A stretch of DNA of 17,102 nucleotides. Source: Saccoglossus kowalevskii. Its lineage: Eukaryota > Hemichordata > Enteropneusta > Harrimaniidae. The stretch is taken from NCBI RefSeq assembly GCF_000003605.2, contig NW_003151765.1, positions 200,658-217,759 of the forward strand. Reading direction: 5' to 3'. The stretch's first letter is position 1; each line of letters begins with the position of its first letter. Below, one piece after another: positions 1 through 7,300 of this stretch. The notes under the pieces are model-generated. The model searched no databases and was not told the DNA's origin. It saw only the letters and a list, made by a program, of their open reading frames with translations. A program made the translations under genes and the position numbers.

Positions 1-3
1 AAG

Positions 4-625
4 AAAATATCACTTTTTACCAAAAATGATAAAAATATTCATCAAAATTAGAGAATTTAAAATATCATGAAATAAACAAATTCGAGAGTGGACCACATGT
101 AGTACCTATATATGTAATATCAAAGCAATTGGACTTGTGATTTTTTACAAGAAGTCGAAAATATCACTTTTTACCAAAAATGACAAAAGTATTCACCAAA
201 ATTAGAGAATTAAAGATATCATTACAAAATGAACAAATCTGAGAGAGGTCCACATGTAGTACCTATATATGTAATATCAAAGCAATTGGACTTGCGGTTT
301 TTAACATGAAGTCGAAAATATCATTTTTTACCAAAAATGACAAAAATGTTCACCAAAATTAGAGAATTGAAGATATCATTACAAAATGAACAAATCTGAG
401 AAAGGTCCACATGTAGTACCTATATATGTAATATCAAAGCAATTGGACTTGCGGTTTTTAACAAGAAGTTGAAAATATCACTTTTTACCAAAAATGACAA
501 AAATATTCACCAAAATTAGAGAATTAAAGATATCATCATGAAATGAACAATCTGAGAGAGGTCTACCCAAAGTACATATACACCAAGTATCAAAACATTC
601 AGGCTTGTAGTTTTCAAGAAGAAGT
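4..625 (+). repeat. tandem repeat array, about 157-bp unit, four units
   Basis: Units begin with AAAATATCAC/T followed by TTTTTACC at 4, 158, 315 and 472, giving periods of 154, 157 and 157. The shared unit includes CACCAAAATTAGAGAATT, GTCCACATGTAGTACC and AAGCAATTGGACTTG. The last unit changes its second half (GGTCTACCCAA...GTACATATACACCA...CATTCAGGCTTGTAG), and the same variant is the last unit of copy B. It therefore belongs to the ancestral element and is not local decay. Confidence 0.9.
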
Positions 626-708
626 CGAAAAAGTAAAACATTGACACGGACGACGGACGCCGGACGACGACGGACGCCAGACGACAACGGACAATCACTC
701 ATATGATA

Positions 709-739
709 AGCTCCGCTTGACAAAGTCGACAGCGGAGCT
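709..739 (+). other. 3' terminal hairpin of copy A
   Basis: AGCTCCGCT at 709-717 pairs perfectly with AGCGGAGCT at 731-739. The inner TGAC/GTCG bases extend the stem around an AAA loop, with an AC bulge on the 3' arm. The same hairpin ends copy B. Confidence 0.85.
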
Positions 740-870
740 AAGAAAGTTGGATAATTTCATTAATATGTAAATTTGAAATAATGAGATAATACTGTTGTTT
801 TATAAACAAACTGCTATATAATATTTGGATTTCTAAAGAAAGGCGAATCTGCAAAACAATTGCTGAAAGG

Positions 871-988
871 GTGGTCACATAAGACAGGTGATCTTTTTCA
901 CAGGCCATGCCTTAAGACTGCCTAAACATGGTCACTATAGGCAGGTGGTCTCTATATAGAGGTGATCACTAACACAGGCTTGACTGTA
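871..988 (-). mobile_element. short element of phased GACCACC motifs, copy 1
   Basis: Read on the minus strand it starts TACAGTCAAGCCTGTG and then repeats a degenerate 20-25 base motif of the form CCTGT-TATA-GACCACC at least four times. The plus-strand element at 14492 has the same start and motif in the opposite orientation. No open reading frame is present. The far end is not clear. It lies in intron 6 of the TMEM44-like gene. Confidence 0.5.
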
Positions 989-1234
989 TGTGTAATTCAG
1001 AATATCTTTGTTTTTTGATTATCTGAAGAGATTTGGGAGAAAGTCAAGTCTACATGTTGTTGTTTAGGGAGATATTTCTAGGGAGCGCAATCGCCTTTGT
1101 GAGCGAGGGAACACCATCGCAGATTCGACTTCGATTTTAAGAAACACATGTTTTCAAAACAAATGTCATTAACTCTTTTGTTAATACTTCTGCCATTTAT
1201 TCACGACATTTATTTTATGTGAATGTCTACATAC

Positions 1235-1321
1235 CCCATCATATATCGTTGGAAACCGTGATATCCAATACAATGCTGTAGAACAAATCCCTAATGAATA
1301 TCCAATTTCACTGCTTCTGTC
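1235..1321 (-). CDS. TMEM44: TMEM44-like exon 6, membrane span 5
   Basis: The acceptor TATCTATATTACAG precedes 1321 and the donor GTATGT follows 1235. The 87 bases encode exactly 29 codons, phase 0 at both ends: DRSSEIGYSLGICS, then a span ending YWISRFPTIYDG. TMEM44 has E-LGY-LG...W-SRIP at the same place, the second PQ-loop repeat with degenerate PQ. I found no convincing next exon between 1234 and the left edge, so the gene continues outside the window. Confidence 0.8.
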
Positions 1322-4300
1322 CTGTAATATAGATACAAAAACAGTGTGTTATTATAGTACCGGTACCAGGCCACGTCAAGACAATCAGATGTGTTCATAC
1401 ATGTATGTTTATTTGTATAAAATGTTATGATATTGCAGCAGCACTCTGACATACTTATTGTCAGGACTTACTGTTAAACTTAGACTGGCCCTGTCATGGC
1501 AATTTTATTTTTTGATATGCTAAATCCTTCAGAATGAGTTTGTAGAATCTTCCACAAAATTACCACAACTGGTCTGTTCTGCAGCACTCTCTATAGTTGT
1601 CACCATGTTTTTGTGGTGATAAATATGCTAATGAGTAGCATGACATGTAAGCTGCCAACCAATAAGAAAGACAGCTTTTGGTCTGATCTGTTCTACGCAA
1701 CTACAATGCATGCGTGGCATGGCGGGTCAAATTTTTTGTGCGAGCCAATACATAATTTCCTCTATTGGAAGTGTTCCACTGCCAGGTTCCATAATGTCAC
1801 TGCATATCATGAATAGGTAATAGCAATAGATATGCAGCAGAATCGACCAGTCGGACCACGATTTAAGAAATAAAATTATAAAATATCCACAGCTGGGCCA
1901 GTCTATGTTAAACTATTTAATTACACTGGTATTCAATTTCACTGCTTTGATATTTTCATTACTTTTGTTGTCTGTATTACTAGTATATAATATGCTAACA
2001 ACCGATTCAATGCGATGTCAGCATCCAATAATATACCACGTACCTCCAAGACGGACAGTAGAACCCTCCCTGTACTCTTGACATGTGGATGGGAAATTCC
2101 CATTAAATAAGTTGGAAGAAACTTTGAAAATAAATACACACCAGACATCAACCACGGCACGATAAGACAATACACTTGTTTGCTCTGTTGTCGGCGTCGT
2201 TGTTTCCACCAACAAGTTGCTATGTAAATAGAGGACCAGAATGGCAAATCATTGCGATTTAAAGATTGCGTTGATATGTTTGTGTCTTACAAAACATACA
2301 CAATGTTCTATAATTGCAATGTGACAGACTTCTCTGAAACCAATTAGCTGATTATTTCATTATGTCATTATAACTTATTGTCACTGTTCGATATTAGGCA
2401 AAACAATAAGCTGATAAATTTCAAGACCAAAAAAGTAGCCAGCCAAATTCCATCAGCTCAAAAAGTTATGGTACAAACACAATGTTCTGTAATTTAAAAA
2501 AAAAGGTTTTAACATTTTTAAGAAGACGTGCACACAACCAACCATTAACCACTATCTATGATCCTCATACATAGTTGAAATTTGGAACAGGTTAAAGATG
2601 ATTATGATGGCAGCTGGTGTAGACACTGAGAATGCAATGTGATAACTACAATCCAATCTATTTATTTCATTTATTTATTGATGACAAACTCGAAAAAGTG
2701 CCATTTAGAGGCTCCAAAAAAAATGTGACTATGAATATGAATGCAGAAAAAACTTCTCTCAGGAGCCTCTTTCTGAGTTTCTGGCCTTGTCCATATGAAA
2801 CTGTGAGGGCGCCAGACTCATGAAAAGTGTCTTTTATGTCACACATCAGGTTGCAAATCAAATATGAATGCCTAAATACAATGTAGCTTACCACAGGAGT
2901 TTTTATATTTCTTGCAATAAGCACCACAACATGCACACCTTGCGCAGAAGAATTGAATAAAAAATAAGACATCCATGAAGACAAAAAACACAGCAGTTAA
3001 AATCTGAAAGAGAACAAAAATACAATGCAAAACATAAACAAGCAGCCTCACGGCTGAGATAGCTCCGCTGTTAGCAATGCACATTTCAATTAAAGAACAG
3101 AAAATATCATTAGAAAATGAACAATATGCATAGTATCAATGCAATGGGACTTACTGTTTTCAACAAGAATTCAAAAATATCATTTTTCACCATAAATGAT
3201 TGTGGTTTTTAACAAGAAGAAAATATCACTTTTTACCAAAAATATTCACCAAAATTAGAAAATTAAAGATATCATCATGAAATGAACAAATTTGAGAATG
3301 GTCCTCATGTAGTACCTATATATGTAATATCAAAGCAATTGGACTTGCGGTTTTTAACAAGAAGTCGAAAATATCACTTTTTACAAAAAATGACAAAAAT
3401 ATTCACCAAAATTAGAGAATTAAAGATATCATTACAAAATGAACAAATCTGAGATAGATCCACATGTAGTACCTATATATGTAATATCAAAGCAATTGGA
3501 CTTGCGGTTTTTAACAAGAAGTCGAAAATATCACTTTTTACCAAAAATGACAAAAATATTCACCAAAATTAGAGAATTGAAGATATGATTATGAAATGAA
3601 CAAATCTGAGAGAGGTCTACCCAAGGTACATATACACCAAATATCAAAGCATTCAGGCTTGTAGTTTTCAAGAAGAAGTTGAATAAGTAAAACATTGACA
3701 CAGACGACGACGGACAATCACTCATATGATAAGCTCCGCTCGACAAAGTCGACAGCGGAGCTAAAAAAGTTGGAAATCACACACAAAGTACAGTATTCTA
3801 CAAGTATGTCTATGCCTTAACCTTTTCACCACCTCTTTTCATCACAAATTCACAAAATAGCCCCGTTTATAGTTTGCACTTTCCTTCAAGAGATTGGGAC
3901 AAAAATAGCAAATTTTCTTGAGTAAACACTGAAACTTAACTCAAATTCTGTCTGGTGGCTCCAAAATTAGAGAAAGTCTAGTGGTAAAAAGGTTAAACCA
4001 ATGTACAGCGTGAAGTAGGTTTAATATGGTGGACTAGTTCAAGACAGATTCTGTTTTTTTTTTAATTTTAAAATCTCCATCATAAAATGTTACTTTGACT
4101 GTCTAAGGCAGTTTTTTTTTGTGTATAGTTGCGTGTTCTGAGCAGCGTTTAGGATGTGTATGAATATTGTCTAACAAATGTGAATTATTGAAAGAAATTT
4201 AGTTTGTTTCCAGATTGTTCTAATGAGAGAATGTTAACAATATTAACTTACGGGGTACCATTTTAATTACTGTAGAATCATTTATTTTCACTGACATTTA

Positions 4301-7300
4301 ATCTCACTATTTTGATGTTTTGAGCAATTTTAAAGGGTTTTATGTTCACAAATTTGTAAGAGAAACATTTAGTTGCATTGTTAATTTACATGTTCACATG
4401 GATTTAATTTAGCGAACAATGCTTATCAGCAAAATTGATAATTAATGTGTTTCCAGTAGGCTACACTCTCTATAACTTCAGTGTAACCATAGCAATGTAT
4501 ACAATTTTGGAAATTTACAATATACCAGAACAAGATTGTACACATTTCAAATCATTATTTATTCAAGAGAGCACATCACACAAGATTTTGGAAACAATTT
4601 CAAAGCATATCAAACATACCGGTACTGAACCGTAGAACTGTCCGTATTTGCCCCATTTGTACCACATATATTATTCTTTTACACAAATAACAGATGTGTG
4701 TCAACGATAAAAATAAGTAATATTTTAATGACTTATTTTATTACACATGTACAACAATGACAATTGGTTTACTGTGAAAGCATTAATTATTCACTGGGTT
4801 TTAATTTCTCTATTTTTGTTGAGAAGCAATATCCACATGTATATGAACATGTAAAATAACAAAAGAACTCATTGTTCCTCTGCCAAGTTAGTAAACTTAA
4901 ATCCCAGTGAAATTGCTCAAAGCACTGAAATAGTGAAATTAAATGCCAGTCAAAATAAATGGTTTTACAGTATATCCTTGGGGGTTTTTGGCCTTTGTGA
5001 AAATGCCCGGATGTTCGCGCCTGAGGATAGGCTTTTATCGGGGTTCCGCTTCTAACACATGTAGAACAAATATAGCACAAACACACATGACAATATTAAA
5101 ATCTTCCTGAACTGCAAATCTGCAATTTTGGTAAAAACTATGATTAAAGCCAAATCTATTGTAATATATGTGACATACCTGTGTACCTAGTTGCTCTGTC
5201 AACGCGGCACCAACTAGATTGAATATATCAGCTATACATATATTAATTAGATAAAAAAATGTCTTTATACCAAAGGTACCATCTGATTGACGAATTTTAA
5301 ATAATCTGTCAAGAAATGAATCATACATCTTATGAAATAAACTTTTTGAAGGGAAATAATTGTCTTCAGATAGGTAAATAATGGTTTAATTTTTAACAAA
5401 GATATTAAAACCTTTATATAAACTGAGAATGAGCCAGGTATATTAAAATTACTTTATTTAAAATATTCAAAAGTGAACAAAATATTATTCTCTGTTTAGA
5501 TGAAAATGTTATTTTTTTTATTATTTTAAATTTTATTTTATTTACATTGATAGAAAAAGTTAATAATACAGACCTGCCAGAAAGCAACAAGGACATAGGA
5601 CTGTGTTATAGAAGTCACCTGTGAGATTACATTGCTTGTGCCACAATTTGTGAAGAAACTAAAATCACATTTTTTATTGAATGGTGTAAAATTATTCAGG
5701 TGCAAATCTAGGCATACAATCCACTTTTCCCCATGCGATAGTCAGATTTGACAGAAACAACTAAAAATTAGAATTTTGCCAGGAAGTGGACAACCTACTG
5801 AATCCTAGTACATGTATATTCCAACCACAAGCTAGCCAAAAAGATACATTTTTTTGTCAATACATGTAAGTTCTGTTGATACACCGTGAATTTCTGTTGC
5901 TAAGATAGTCAAATAAGCCAGAAATTTAAATGGCATAACAATATATCAGCCTTGGGCAGTTCTGAAAATCTGGATTGGTCCCTTGGTATTCTTTATCTAG
6001 TGTTGAGTTTTTAAACTGGTAAATTGCTGAATGCCAAAAATGCATATTGTCTCCTTTTTTATTTTCGTTATTTATTGACACGCTTCACGTTGGAGCTATA
6101 ATCTGAAACTCTTCCTGGTGAGAAAAAGTTGTTAGTTTGTTCTGATTAAGTTATTTTATCTGATTATTGCATATATTACTTGATAATAGGATCAATGGTT
6201 AGTCCACACATTAAATGATTTACAAAAACACTGATTTATTAAAAATTAATACCAGTAAAATATTGTAAACCTAAAATTAAGACAAACAAGCAAACAAACT
6301 CCAACATTTAAACAGTCTAAAAATACAACCTATGTATTAAGATAAATACATTTTTCAGTGCACTGTTAAAGCTTTAATTATTCACCGGGTTTTAATTTTG
6401 CTATTTTCACTGATAAGCCAAAACCGCTTATTTAAATCCACAAATAACAATAGAACTTATAGTTTCTCTGCCAAATGCCTGAACTTAAAACCTAGTGAAT
6501 ATGCTCAAAATTTAAAAATACCGTAAAATCTGTATTAGAAGCCACATCCCTAATAGAAGTCACACCTATTCTTTTTGAATAATTGAGAATAAAAATTAAT
6601 CATTTCTCATATGTGTACATGCTCTAATAGAAGCCGCATCCCCTCTGTTGCATTGTACTATTTTGATAGAAGTCACGGTTTCTAATACAGATTTTACAGT
6701 AGTGAAAATAAATGGTTTAAAATTATGCATTTTGTAGTATTTTTAATTTCGTAATCTGGAGGAAAACATAATTGAGGTTTATGAATTATTTGTTTGCAGT
6801 ACATGGTCAGCTGGGACTGAAAAAGCTCGTAAATTAAATCAATGAGTAATGTACAAAACATGTGACACTTGTTTCAGTACCAATAAATTAAAGTTGCACA
6901 CTAATGTTATTTGGTTCAATTACATCACATTTGTGATGATATGAATATACACAAATAGTGAGAAATGTGTAACAACCTCAAACATAGACAAAATATCACA
7001 GAATTACATGTAAATACTGTTTATTGTAAATAATTAGGTGTCAAAGAAGTATGAAAGGCCTTATTTGGTTTAAAAATAGGCATCACAAAAAGAATAAGTA
7101 TAAAATAAGTTTCAAATAAAAACAAACATGAATGCATTGCTTAAGAGCAATGATCATGGTAGCACAATCTGGCCATGATGTGTTTTACAAGTGAATAAAT
7201 TGACCTATCACCTATCAGTTGAACGGTGCCAACAAATTTAAATTAAAATAGCGCATTTGTTAATGCAATTCAGTGACCTAATGGTGAACACAACACGGTA

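Larger units (their letters stand above)
1..751 (+). mobile_element. HINE/Helentron-like non-autonomous element, copy A (5' end outside window)
   Basis: The copy has tandem core units of about 157 bases, a diverged last unit, a GACGACGGACGCCG-type microsatellite (about 640-690), and a terminal hairpin AGCTCCGCT...AGCGGAGCT (709-739). The order matches copy B at 3060-3774, and identity continues for 11 bases past the hairpin, to about 751. Tandem core, short subterminal inverted repeats and a 3' stem-loop are the layout known for pearl elements of bivalves and for non-autonomous Helentrons (HINEs). No protein is encoded. Family assignment is by structure only. Confidence 0.65.
3060..3774 (+). 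mobile_element. HINE/Helentron-like non-autonomous element, copy B, complete
   Basis: It begins with TAGCTCCGCTGT (3060-3071) and its inverse ACAGCGGAGCTA is at 3752-3763, giving a 12-base inverted pair. Between them are a partly deleted unit, tandem units starting at 3220, 3368 and 3525, a short GACGACGACGGAC tail and the terminal hairpin. Identity with copy A continues 11 bases beyond the right inverted repeat (AAAGTTGGA), so the inverted repeats are subterminal, as in Helentrons. It sits in intron 3 of the TMEM44-like gene, 57 bases from the exon 4 acceptor. Confidence 0.7.

Noticed and set aside
478-723. Minus-strand 81-codon frame and its partner at 3531-3746
   Set aside because: Both read through the last tandem unit and hairpin of the HINE-like copies; the frame follows the repeat and differs between copies by the microsatellite length. 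Not a gene.
750-857. Possible TMEM44-like exon 7 on the minus strand after an acceptor TTGTTTTGCAG near 857
   Set aside because: About 40 codons stay open, but the peptide (IRLSLEIQILYSS...) lacks the expected K-FPSIHLW-type loop, and the acceptor is next to a repeat.
1613-1816. Plus-strand 67-codon frame
   Set aside because: It lies wholly inside the foldback element and resembles no protein family.
4787-5086. Minus-strand 99-codon frame
   Set aside because: It is mostly the antisense of the M1 MITE at 4770-4972.
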